Shown in pieces: positions 8,824 to 15,446 of a stretch of DNA of 34,750 bases (its first letter is position 1; every line of letters begins with the position of its first letter). The position numbers and the translations under genes were made by a program. The notes under the pieces were generated by a model. That model did not search any database. It was not told the DNA's origin and worked only from the letters and a program-made list of their open reading frames with translations. Origin of the DNA: Lachnospiraceae bacterium (GTDB taxonomy: Bacteria; Bacillota; Clostridia; Lachnospirales; Lachnospiraceae); NCBI GenBank assembly GCA_030524665.1, contig JAUNGL010000019.1:1-34750 (forward strand), in the 5' to 3' direction.

Positions 8824-9831
8824 TTATTCCATGATACCATGATTAGCACGGAAGGTCAGGAACGTCGCCTTGTCAGATAAAATGTAGGCGCCAGTCTCTT
8901 CTGCCATTGTCAGGCAGACACCCATTCCTGCATTGGAATATGTATACCATCCATAGTCCTTGACAGATTCTGCATCTGTGGTAATGCCGAGCTCTTCCGG
9001 CCACAGCGAGATTTCCTTTGTGTGTGTACCGGAATTGTCACCGCGGGAAACAAATGGATATTCCCCTTCTGCGATAGCGGCAAAGGCATCCAGTACGGAC
9101 GCTGCTTCGGCTACACCGGCCGGGTCAGCAGATGGTCCGCAGAGCACAAAGTAGTTGTACATGAAGGTCAGTCTCTCTGATTCCTGACCGTCCAGTACGT
9201 AGGAAAAACCGGAATTTACAAATTCTTCCTCCTGGGATTTGGAATGAACCAGAATCAGGTCAGCGTTGCCTGCCTGTGCGTTTGCGATTGCTTTTCCGGT
9301 ACCGGCGGAGAAGACCTCTACGGTATACCCGTATTCGTCCTCAAAGTAAGGCAGAAGATATCCGAGAAGACCGGAGTCATTGACAGAAGTCGTAGTGGAC
9401 ATCCGGATGGTCTGTGTCTCATCTGTTGCCGGAGTGATTTCTGCGTCAGAGGTCGGAGCATCGTCTTTCAGATAGAAAAGATATTCATTGTATTCCTCAT
9501 ATCCGTAATTAGCTGCAAGCTCTGTAGCTTCAGGGCTTAACATCCAGTTGATTAACGCTTCTGCACCGGAAGCATTCAGTTCCACATCGGAAACCTCATT
9601 GCCGTCTGCATCCACAAATGGGGCATCCGGATTCACTGCGAGGAGAGAATAGTTGTTAATCATGCTGTCATCCGCTTCATACAGGATGGTCAGATCCACG
9701 GCTGCTTCTTCCGCAGCAGCTTCCGTGGCAGCATCTGTAGCGGCTTCTGTGGCAGACTCCGCAGCGCCGCAGATAGTGGTAAAGGAAAACGGGATTCCGA
9801 GTGCCAGTAAAATTGCAAGTGTCTTTTTCAT
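8824..9831 (-). CDS. tupA: Tungstate-binding protein TupA with apparently permuted sequence
   Basis: 335 residues. Residues 1-21 form an export signal; a Cys at 21 is present but the lipobox is poor, so lipoprotein status is uncertain. Residues 25-44 are a low-complexity Ala/Glu/Thr linker. The TupA hallmark STTTSVNDSGLL is at about 145-156 rather than near the N-terminus, followed by AGTGKAIANAQAGNADLILVH (about 176-196) and SRGDNSGTH (about 262-270). The protein ends at ATFLTFRANHGIME, before the usual C-terminal lobe. A segment with that lobe's pattern (LLAVNPD ... ALINWMLSPEA ... LFY) instead sits at about residues 46-122. This looks like a circular permutation. The ATG at 9831 follows AGGAGG at good spacing. 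Confidence 0.88.
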   Translation of the reverse strand: MKKTLAILLALGIPFSFTTICGAAESATEAATDAATEAAAEEAAVDLTILYEADDSMINNYSLLAVNPDAPFVDADGNEVSDVELNASGAEALINWMLSPEATELAANYGYEEYNEYLFYLKDDAPTSDAEITPATDETQTIRMSTTTSVNDSGLLGYLLPYFEDEYGYTVEVFSAGTGKAIANAQAGNADLILVHSKSQEEEFVNSGFSYVLDGQESERLTFMYNYFVLCGPSADPAGVAEAASVLDAFAAIAEGEYPFVSRGDNSGTHTKEISLWPEELGITTDAESVKDYGWYTYSNAGMGVCLTMAEETGAYILSDKATFLTFRANHGIME

Positions 9832-10098
9832 GGTAGTTACCTCCTGGAAATTTTTACGGAATAGATTTGTATTCCGGAATACAGCAGCAGTTTGCCGCTG
9901 CAGGCCGAGCCGATCTTAGCCGGACAAAAAGAAAGCCTCTCACGATACCTCAGATAGCCGAAAAACCGCATACAAAACAGACTGCCTGTGTACAGTTTGA
10001 TTTCGCTGAGGCCGAAAAGAAGCTCGTCCACTGTCTTTTGACCAGATATGTATTACTGCCTGTTTCGGCATTTCTGCCGGTGTTCGGAGAAATTACTT
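9832..10098 (-). other. Long structured tupABC leader, candidate riboswitch or attenuator
   Basis: If transcription starts near 10098, the tup mRNA has a leader of about 267 bases. On the minus strand it shows a CGGCA-GAAA-TGCCG hairpin near its 5' end, a long-range CCTCAG/CTGAGG pairing, and a 16-bp palindrome close to the ribosome site. No protein reading frame in either direction looks real. A molybdenum/tungsten cofactor (Moco/Tuco) riboswitch is a possibility by context, but I cannot match the known consensus by eye. Confidence 0.35.
9868..9883. repeat. Perfect 16-bp palindrome before tupA
   Basis: TGTATTCCGGAATACA reads the same on both strands and lies 37 bases upstream of the tupA start codon, inside the leader. 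It could be a protein operator or an RNA hairpin controlling translation. Confidence 0.6.
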
Positions 10099-10104
10099 TT
10101 ACTT

Positions 10105-10113
10105 ATTATAACA
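10105..10113 (-). promoter_or_regulatory. Extended -10 promoter for tupABC
   Basis: On the minus strand this reads TGTTATAAT, a TG extension plus a perfect TATAAT. No good -35 element is found 16-18 bases upstream, which fits an extended -10 promoter. Transcription would start near 10098. Confidence 0.5.
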
Positions 10114-10149
10114 AAGCAAGTTTAAAAGGAAAAGAGATCCGGGACAGAA

Positions 10150-10159
10150 ATGTACGAAA
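10150..10159. promoter_or_regulatory. Candidate regulator site upstream of tupABC
   Basis: ATGTACGAAA differs by one base from the two TTGTACGAAA copies in the aor/regulator promoter region. It lies about 55 bases upstream of the presumed tup transcription start. A shared site would put tungstate uptake and the tungsten enzyme under one regulator. Weaker than the other two copies because it is outside the -35/-10 window. Confidence 0.35.
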
Positions 10160-10205
10160 CAGGCTGATAATGGATGAAATGAAACAAAATAAATAGAGTG
10201 GCTGG

Positions 10206-10946
10206 TTAAAGCAGGGGAAGCATCTCCCACTCATTATGAAGCAGATCCGCATACAGCAATTTGCCGTCCAGCTCACTGGGCTTGCCTAGTAATACCTTGA
10301 CTGCCTCGGCACTTTGCACTGAGGCACAGAAGGCAGGGGTGAACGAAAGGGAAGAAGTATCTGTGATCGCGGCGCTATGCGGGTAAATCTGCTCTATCCG
10401 CCGGGCAGCAGTGCCAGGAGGGAGCAGACTGATCTGTGCGACCCAGCGGCAGATGGCGCCATAGACCAGAGGAATGCCAATACGGTCACAGGCGGAGGCC
10501 AGAATCCGGCGGCTGCTGATATTGTCCAGCGCGTCAATGATGACATCATGACCTGAAATCAGGGAATCACAGTTACATTCATCTAAATAAGCATGAATCC
10601 CGGTAAAATCTATGACGGGATTTATCCGAAATGCATAGTCACGGGCCGCTTCGGCTTTGGGTTGTCCCAGAGTTTCAGTGGTGCAGAGTAGCTGGCGGTT
10701 CATGTTTGTCGGCTCCAGAATATCTCCGTCAATTGCAGTGATATGTCCGATACCGATGCGGACCAGATGGGCAGTCAGATGGCCGCCCAGACCGCCGCAT
10801 CCGGCGATAAAGACACGGCTGTTTTGGAGCGTGTGAAACTCATCTTCTGTGACAGCGCCGATATTGCGTGTATAATAGGCGCTTTCCGTCGTTTCATGAG
10901 AACGGCTGCCTGCAGCCTGCCGAGTGTAAATTTCTGGTTTTTCCAT
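10206..10946 (-). CDS. moeB: MoeB/ThiF-family E1-like adenylyltransferase
   Basis: 246 residues. It should activate the C-terminal Gly-Gly of the small ubiquitin-like partner encoded directly upstream, using ATP, before sulfur transfer in cofactor synthesis. The nucleotide-binding loop is GCGGLGGH (about residues 50-57), followed by the DGDILEPTNMNRQ region with the family Asp and Arg, GQPKAEA with the conserved Lys, and DALDNISSRR with the Asp that binds magnesium. The two C-x-x-C zinc motifs of many MoeB/ThiF members are not seen. The MoaD-like gene ends one base before this start, so the pair is translationally coupled. ThiF (thiamine) is the alternative, but the tungsten-enzyme setting favours molybdopterin. 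Confidence 0.8.
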   Translation of the reverse strand: MEKPEIYTRQAAGSRSHETTESAYYTRNIGAVTEDEFHTLQNSRVFIAGCGGLGGHLTAHLVRIGIGHITAIDGDILEPTNMNRQLLCTTETLGQPKAEAARDYAFRINPVIDFTGIHAYLDECNCDSLISGHDVIIDALDNISSRRILASACDRIGIPLVYGAICRWVAQISLLPPGTAARRIEQIYPHSAAITDTSSLSFTPAFCASVQSAEAVKVLLGKPSELDGKLLYADLLHNEWEMLPLL

Positions 10947-10947
10947 A

Positions 10948-11169
10948 TCAGCCGCCTCCTACCGGTGGAAAGATGGCTAAGATATCCCCATCTTTGATGG
11001 GGCCTGAGGGATCAGAGTGTGATCCGTTGACCAGAAAAATGGCCACATCCTCCCGGGGAATCTGGAAATGTTCCAATACCTGCATGCCATCTGTGTATTT
11101 TTCAGGTTCTAAATAAATGATTTTTCCACGGTTATTTCGCAGTGTCGCGAACAGACGGACCTCGATCAT
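10948..11169 (-). CDS. MoaD/ThiS-like small sulfur-carrier protein
   Basis: 73 residues with a beta-grasp ubiquitin-like pattern (MIEVRLFATLR start, DGDILAIFPPV near the end) and a C-terminal Gly-Gly-Gly. In MoaD the terminal Gly-Gly is adenylated by MoeB and thiocarboxylated to donate sulfur to molybdopterin. I chose the ATG at 11169 because GGGAGGTG lies six bases upstream; longer forms would not match family length. It sits between aor and the MoeB-like gene, a common arrangement in tungsten aldehyde oxidoreductase loci, where the pair may serve the tungsten cofactor. Confidence 0.8.
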   Translation of the reverse strand: MIEVRLFATLRNNRGKIIYLEPEKYTDGMQVLEHFQIPREDVAIFLVNGSHSDPSGPIKDGDILAIFPPVGGG

Positions 11170-11211
11170 AAAAGCACCTCCCGCAATCGTGTAAGCTGTT
11201 GATAAAAGAAT

Positions 11212-11248
11212 GAGGCCATTGCATGACAGACCTGTGTGCAACAGCCTC
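11212..11248 (-). terminator. Hairpin terminator or attenuator between aor and moaD-like gene
   Basis: On the minus strand GAGGCTGTTGCA can pair with TGCAATGGCCTC (12 pairs including two G-U) around a 13-base loop, followed by ATTCTTTT. It lies just after the aor stop and could lower read-through into the small downstream genes. Confidence 0.55.
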
Positions 11249-11261
11249 AGAATTTATTATA

Positions 11262-13082
11262 TTACTTTCCTACACACTCCTCAAGTCCCAGCTTCTTTAA
11301 TGTTTCGTCAGTCGGGAACGCATCCACCCAGCCGCGGGCCTCATAGTACTGCGGAAGAGTCAGTTTGATTTTAGAAACCTGTCCCTTCGAAGGACCGTTG
11401 GTAATCGGTTCTTCCATCAGCCTCTTCGGCAGACGGTCATCTTCCGGCTTCATGCCTGCAGCTTTGTTGAACATTCTTTCGATATTGTAAATCCTGTCAC
11501 CGACTACGAGCAGTTCCTCCGGCGTATAGGTAGTGCCGGTAGCCGCATTCAGAAGAGCAGCATACTGAGGCGCTCCCAGAGCAAAGGAGGTGAACAGGCA
11601 GTTACCCATGGAATCGATCACTGCGGTCAGATCCTGGAAGGTCTTTGCCCAGAATGCCTTGTCATCGGTTACGGTACGGTCTAACTGCTGGGGCAGACCC
11701 AGTACCTCAGGGCTGATCATATATCCGCGGACATGGCAGCCGCCGCGGTTGGAAGTGGCATAAGTGATGCCGATGCCCTGAATACCGCGTGCGTCATACG
11801 CAGGCATTTCCTGCTTTTTGACACTCATGGAATACTCCGGGTGTCCGTAATATTCGCAGAGGCGGGCTGAACCGGAACTCATAAGCTTTGCCAGAGGAGA
11901 ATCCGGCTGTCCGATTCTCTTTGTCCATTCGATCAGTGCTTTGGTGGAACCCCACTCAAGCGGAACGCCGTCACATTCTTCTTCTTTTATGTAGCCGCGC
12001 TGGTACAGCTCCATGGCAGCCGCGATCGTACATGGAACGGAAATGGCATCCAGACCGAGCTCATTGCACAGCATATTTGCTTCGTCAATGACATTCAGAT
12101 CGTTATTGTCACAGTTGCCTCCATAAGCCCACAGTGGTTCATATTCAGGTCCGCCGACGACTTTGCCGTTGACATTGACGACACGTCCGCAGGCAATCGG
12201 GCACCTGTGGCAGGCACTGTTCTTCACCAGATAAGTATCAACAAGGGTTTCACCGGAAATATCATCGCCCTTTTCATAATAGGATTCCTGCCAGTTTTTG
12301 GTCGGGAAGGAACCAATGTTGTTGACGATATTTACCAGAACAGCCGTGCCGTACGTTTTCAGACCCTGTCCGGTCACCCCGTTTTCACGGATGATGCCCA
12401 GGCAATCACGGTTGGCCTCTTTTAAAGCCTCAATATCATAAATAATATCTTCAATATTGGTACGGGATGCGCTCACAACGATTGCTTTTAATTTTTTGCT
12501 GCCCATGACAGCGCCGACGCCGCTTCGTCCGGCTGCCCGGTCTTTGTCATTCATGATGGCAGCCATGAGCACCTGGTTTTCTCCTGCCGGACCGATATTC
12601 AGGACAGAAGCCTTTTCTCCGTGTACGGCCTTTAATGCATTGTCAATCTCTTCCGACATCATGCCGAAATACTTTTCTGCATTCAGAAGCTCAATCTTGT
12701 CATCTGTGATATTGATATATGTCCATTCAGGAGCTTCTCCTTCGACGATTAAAGCATCCCAGCCTGCGTATTTCAGCTTTGCGCCCCAGATACCGCCCGA
12801 ATTGGAACAGGCGATCATGCCGGTCAGCGGTGATTTGGTGACAACCATATAACGTCCGGAAGACGGGCTGGCGCTGCCGGTCATAGGCCCGGTAATGTAG
12901 ATCAGTTTGTTTTCCGGGGATAATGGATCTACCGTGGCTACACCCTCATCGTACAATATCTTGGTTCCGAGTCCGCGTCCTCCGATAAATTTGCGGGCGA
13001 GCTCCATGTCCAACTTTTCGATTTTGATTTCGCCGGTCGTCAGGTTAATGCGTGCAATTTTCTCATAGTAGCTTCCTGCCAT
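11262..13082 (-). CDS. aor: Tungsten-dependent aldehyde:ferredoxin oxidoreductase
   Basis: 606 residues, the usual length for the family. It would oxidise aldehydes to carboxylic acids in the cytosol and pass electrons to ferredoxin, using a bis-tungstopterin and one [4Fe-4S] cluster. The cluster ligands are visible as C291-x2-C294-x3-C298 (ACHRCPIACGR) and a distant Cys near 495 (SMGNCLF). The N-terminal domain has the family pattern IGGRGLGTKIL near residue 33 and TGPMTGSASPSSGRY near 64-78. I chose the ATG at 13082, which has GGAGGG seven bases upstream, over an in-frame ATG at 13112. It is the first gene of the minus-strand set and diverges from its likely regulator. The physiological aldehyde is not evident. 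Confidence 0.93.
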   Translation of the reverse strand: MAGSYYEKIARINLTTGEIKIEKLDMELARKFIGGRGLGTKILYDEGVATVDPLSPENKLIYITGPMTGSASPSSGRYMVVTKSPLTGMIACSNSGGIWGAKLKYAGWDALIVEGEAPEWTYINITDDKIELLNAEKYFGMMSEEIDNALKAVHGEKASVLNIGPAGENQVLMAAIMNDKDRAAGRSGVGAVMGSKKLKAIVVSASRTNIEDIIYDIEALKEANRDCLGIIRENGVTGQGLKTYGTAVLVNIVNNIGSFPTKNWQESYYEKGDDISGETLVDTYLVKNSACHRCPIACGRVVNVNGKVVGGPEYEPLWAYGGNCDNNDLNVIDEANMLCNELGLDAISVPCTIAAAMELYQRGYIKEEECDGVPLEWGSTKALIEWTKRIGQPDSPLAKLMSSGSARLCEYYGHPEYSMSVKKQEMPAYDARGIQGIGITYATSNRGGCHVRGYMISPEVLGLPQQLDRTVTDDKAFWAKTFQDLTAVIDSMGNCLFTSFALGAPQYAALLNAATGTTYTPEELLVVGDRIYNIERMFNKAAGMKPEDDRLPKRLMEEPITNGPSKGQVSKIKLTLPQYYEARGWVDAFPTDETLKKLGLEECVGK

Positions 13083-13135
13083 AGAAATTCCCTCCTTCTC
13101 TCTGCTTTTCACATACGAATTAGTTCTTAATTAAA

Positions 13136-13164
13136 ATCATATTATGAATTTGTACGAAAATCAA
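13136..13164 (-). promoter_or_regulatory. aor promoter
   Basis: On the minus strand TTGATT (13164-13159) and TATGAT (13141-13136) are separated by 17 bases. The spacer contains TTTCGTAC, most of the candidate operator, so a bound regulator would block RNA polymerase. Confidence 0.6.
13150..13159. promoter_or_regulatory. Candidate operator in the aor promoter
   Basis: TTGTACGAAA lies in the -35/-10 spacer of the aor promoter, overlapping the -35 by one base. An identical copy lies at 13192-13201. Confidence 0.5.
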
Positions 13165-13182
13165 CAAAATTCTAAATATGTA

Positions 13183-13212
13183 TTGTAAAGATTGTACGAA
13201 ATAGATTATAAT
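13183..13212 (+). promoter_or_regulatory. Promoter of the HTH/PBP regulator and moeA genes
   Basis: TTGTAA (13183-13188) and a perfect TATAAT (13207-13212) are 18 bases apart and precede the regulator start by about 45 bases. The spacer carries TTGTACGAAA, implying autoregulation. Confidence 0.65.
13192..13201. promoter_or_regulatory. Candidate operator in the regulator promoter
   Basis: Second exact copy of TTGTACGAAA, centred in the spacer of the divergent plus-strand promoter. Confidence 0.5.
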
Positions 13213-13223
13213 TAAGCAAAATG

Positions 13224-13251
13224 AAACGAAAAGTGATAAACGAAAGGTGAT
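13224..13251 (+). repeat. Tandem 14-bp repeat overlapping the regulator ribosome site
   Basis: AAACGAAAAGTGAT (13224-13237) is followed at once by AAACGAAAGGTGAT (13238-13251), one base different, and a partial third unit GAACGAA (13252-13258) runs into the ATG at 13258. The second unit supplies the AAAGGTGAT ribosome site. Confidence 0.6.
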
Positions 13252-13257
13252 GAACGA

Positions 13258-14199
13258 ATGGAACAGAAGAGGGCATTGTCTGCAGTGGATGTGGCGGGCA
13301 TTCTTCATGTCAGCAAAAATACGGTTTATGAGCTGATCCGCCGCGGTGAGATTAACTCTTATAAGGTAGGCAGAAAGATTCGTTTTACGCAGGAGGACGT
13401 GGATGATTATATTGCGCGTTCGCGTCATGAAAAGCAGCTTCCGCCGGTATCAAGCGTATCGGTGCAGAGCAGTCTGCTGAACGGTGTGCCACCGCAGGGC
13501 AGGGAATTCATATTGAGCGGACAGGATGTGATTCTGGATATTTTGTCTAATTACCTGCGGCAGTATGGATATCAGGCGCTGCGGGCTTACGTAGGAAGCT
13601 TTGAGAGCCTGCTTTCCCTGTATCAGGATAATGTACAGGCAGCCACGTCGCATCTCTGGGACGGTGATTCCGAGGATTATAATATACCGTATGTACGGCG
13701 TCTGATGCCGGGGACACATGCGGTGATTATTAATCTTTCCTACCGGATGCAGGGCTTTTATGTGCAGAGCGGCAATCCGAAGCAGATTTATGACTGGAAG
13801 GACCTGACAAAGGAGAATGTGAAATTCCTGAACCGCAGGAAGGGTTCCGGATCACGGATTCTGCTGGATGAGAAACTGATGAAGCTGAAAATCAACCCGG
13901 GAGACATCCGGGGATACGCAGATGAGATAGGCTCCCATCTTACGCTGGCCAATGCGGTGGCCAGAGGAGAAGCGGATGTGGGGCTTGGCACGGAGAGGGT
14001 TACCAGACAGGTAGATCATCTGGAATTTGTACCGCTTCAGGAGGAACGGTATGATCTGATCCTGAAGAAAGAAATGATGGAGTATTCGGAAGTGAGGACG
14101 ATGATAAGAATCCTGAATTCCCGGGAATTCCGTGCGGAACTGGCAGGGATTTCCGGAAATGATTACAGGGATCTCGGAAAAATTATGGCGGAGGTTTGA
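13258..14199 (+). CDS. Excisionase-type HTH regulator with PBP-like domain
   Basis: 313 residues. Residues about 7-55 form the excisionase-type helix-turn-helix (SAVDVAGILHVSKNTVYELI, then VGRKIRFTQEDVDDYI) that binds DNA. Residues about 85-305 resemble the PBP-like domain that also ends some MoeA proteins, with NRRKGSGSRILLDEKL and ARGEADVGLGTERV patterns; in this family the domain is thought to sense molybdate, tungstate or the cofactor. It is divergent from aor and begins a plus-strand set with two moeA genes, the next starting one base after its stop. The likely role is control of the tungsten genes through the TTGTACGAAA sites; whether it represses or activates cannot be read from sequence. 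Confidence 0.85.
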   Translation: MEQKRALSAVDVAGILHVSKNTVYELIRRGEINSYKVGRKIRFTQEDVDDYIARSRHEKQLPPVSSVSVQSSLLNGVPPQGREFILSGQDVILDILSNYLRQYGYQALRAYVGSFESLLSLYQDNVQAATSHLWDGDSEDYNIPYVRRLMPGTHAVIINLSYRMQGFYVQSGNPKQIYDWKDLTKENVKFLNRRKGSGSRILLDEKLMKLKINPGDIRGYADEIGSHLTLANAVARGEADVGLGTERVTRQVDHLEFVPLQEERYDLILKKEMMEYSEVRTMIRILNSREFRAELAGISGNDYRDLGKIMAEV

Positions 14200-14200
14200 T

Positions 14201-15412
14201 ATGCTGAATGTGAAGACACCTCAGGAAGTATGGGAATTGATTGAACAGGAATTTGACCGGTCTGTCCTGCCGGAATGTGTACCGCTTTCGGAAGCGGCAG
14301 GAAGAGTGCTTGCCAGAGACGTGCTGGCCGGGGAATATGTACCGGATTTTAACCGTTCAACGGTAGATGGATACGCGGTGCGGGCAAAGGATACTTTTGG
14401 CTGTTCGGACAGCATGCCGGCGCTGCTAATGCAGGCAGGGCAGGTCAATATGGGCGAGGGAGCAGGACTTCGTGTTGCGGAAGGAGTCTGTGTATCTGTG
14501 CCGACAGGCGGTGAGGTGCCGGATGGCGCGGATGCGATGGTGATGGTAGAGTATACGGAAGATTACGGTGACGGTACGATCGGAATTTTGAAACCGGTCG
14601 CACCGGGAGCGAATATGATCTACCGGGGGGATGATGTAGCCCCGGGCCGGATTGTCCTGAAAGCCGGCAAAAGGCTGATGCCGCAGGATGTAGGGGCCAT
14701 GGCGGCTATGGGAATTTCGGGGGTGACAGTGGCAGGGAGGCCAAGAGTCGGAATTATTTCGACCGGGGATGAGCTGGTTCCTGTCGATGAGGCGCCGGGG
14801 CCGGGGCAGATCAGAGATGTAAACAGTACGCTTCTTCAGTCACTCCTGCTGGCGGACGGGGCAGAAGCTGTCCTGTACGGGATCGTGAAGGATCAGAAGG
14901 AGCTGTTGGTAAGCACAGTAGAACGGGCACTGCAGGAATGTGATATGGTATTGATTTCCGGCGGCAGTTCCGTAGGCGCCAAGGATGCGACCTGTCAGGT
15001 GATTGAGGAACAGGGAAGCGTTCTGATACACGGGATTGCGATGAAACCGGGTAAGCCGACAATCCTTGGAAAAGCCGGGGAGAAGCCGGTAGTAGGACTT
15101 CCGGGACATCCGGTGGCAGCATTTTTTGTGACGCGCCTGTTTGTTTTGCCGCTGCTGGACCGTCTGACGGGGTTGGAGCGGTGCCGGTTCCCGGTGAAGG
15201 CGATGCTTGAGGAGAGCGTAGGTGCGAACCACGGACGGGCCCAGTATATGGGAGTTTTCCTGAGAAAGGAAGGGAACCAGATCTTCGCGCGGCCGATCCG
15301 GAGCAAGTCAGGATTGATCACATCGCTTGCAGGAGCTGCAGGATATTTTTGTATTGCACGTGACTGTGAGGGAATGGCAGCCGGGACAGAAATAGACGTA
15401 GAAATTTTATGA
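14201..15412 (+). CDS. moeA: Molybdopterin molybdenumtransferase MoeA
   Basis: 403 residues. MoeA inserts the metal oxyanion (molybdate or, here probably, tungstate) into adenylylated molybdopterin in the cytosol. Family features are FNRSTVDGYAV near residue 50-60 with the catalytic Asp, IISTGDEL near 183, LISGGSSVGAKD near 250 and MKPGKPTILGK near 280. I start it at ATG 14201, after a GGAGG and one base past the stop of the regulator; a longer in-frame start inside the regulator gene is unlikely. It is followed after 34 bases by a second, fused MoeA, so the locus has two paralogues, as in organisms that handle both metals. Confidence 0.9.
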   Translation: MLNVKTPQEVWELIEQEFDRSVLPECVPLSEAAGRVLARDVLAGEYVPDFNRSTVDGYAVRAKDTFGCSDSMPALLMQAGQVNMGEGAGLRVAEGVCVSVPTGGEVPDGADAMVMVEYTEDYGDGTIGILKPVAPGANMIYRGDDVAPGRIVLKAGKRLMPQDVGAMAAMGISGVTVAGRPRVGIISTGDELVPVDEAPGPGQIRDVNSTLLQSLLLADGAEAVLYGIVKDQKELLVSTVERALQECDMVLISGGSSVGAKDATCQVIEEQGSVLIHGIAMKPGKPTILGKAGEKPVVGLPGHPVAAFFVTRLFVLPLLDRLTGLERCRFPVKAMLEESVGANHGRAQYMGVFLRKEGNQIFARPIRSKSGLITSLAGAAGYFCIARDCEGMAAGTEIDVEIL

Positions 15413-15446
15413 GAAAGCAGTGAGCGGAATAAAAGGGGGAAGCAGC

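Noticed and set aside
9867..10196. A 109-codon open frame on the plus strand in the tupA leader region
   Set aside because: No good ribosome site and no protein-like pattern; it lies over the minus-strand promoter and leader structures, which explain the region better.
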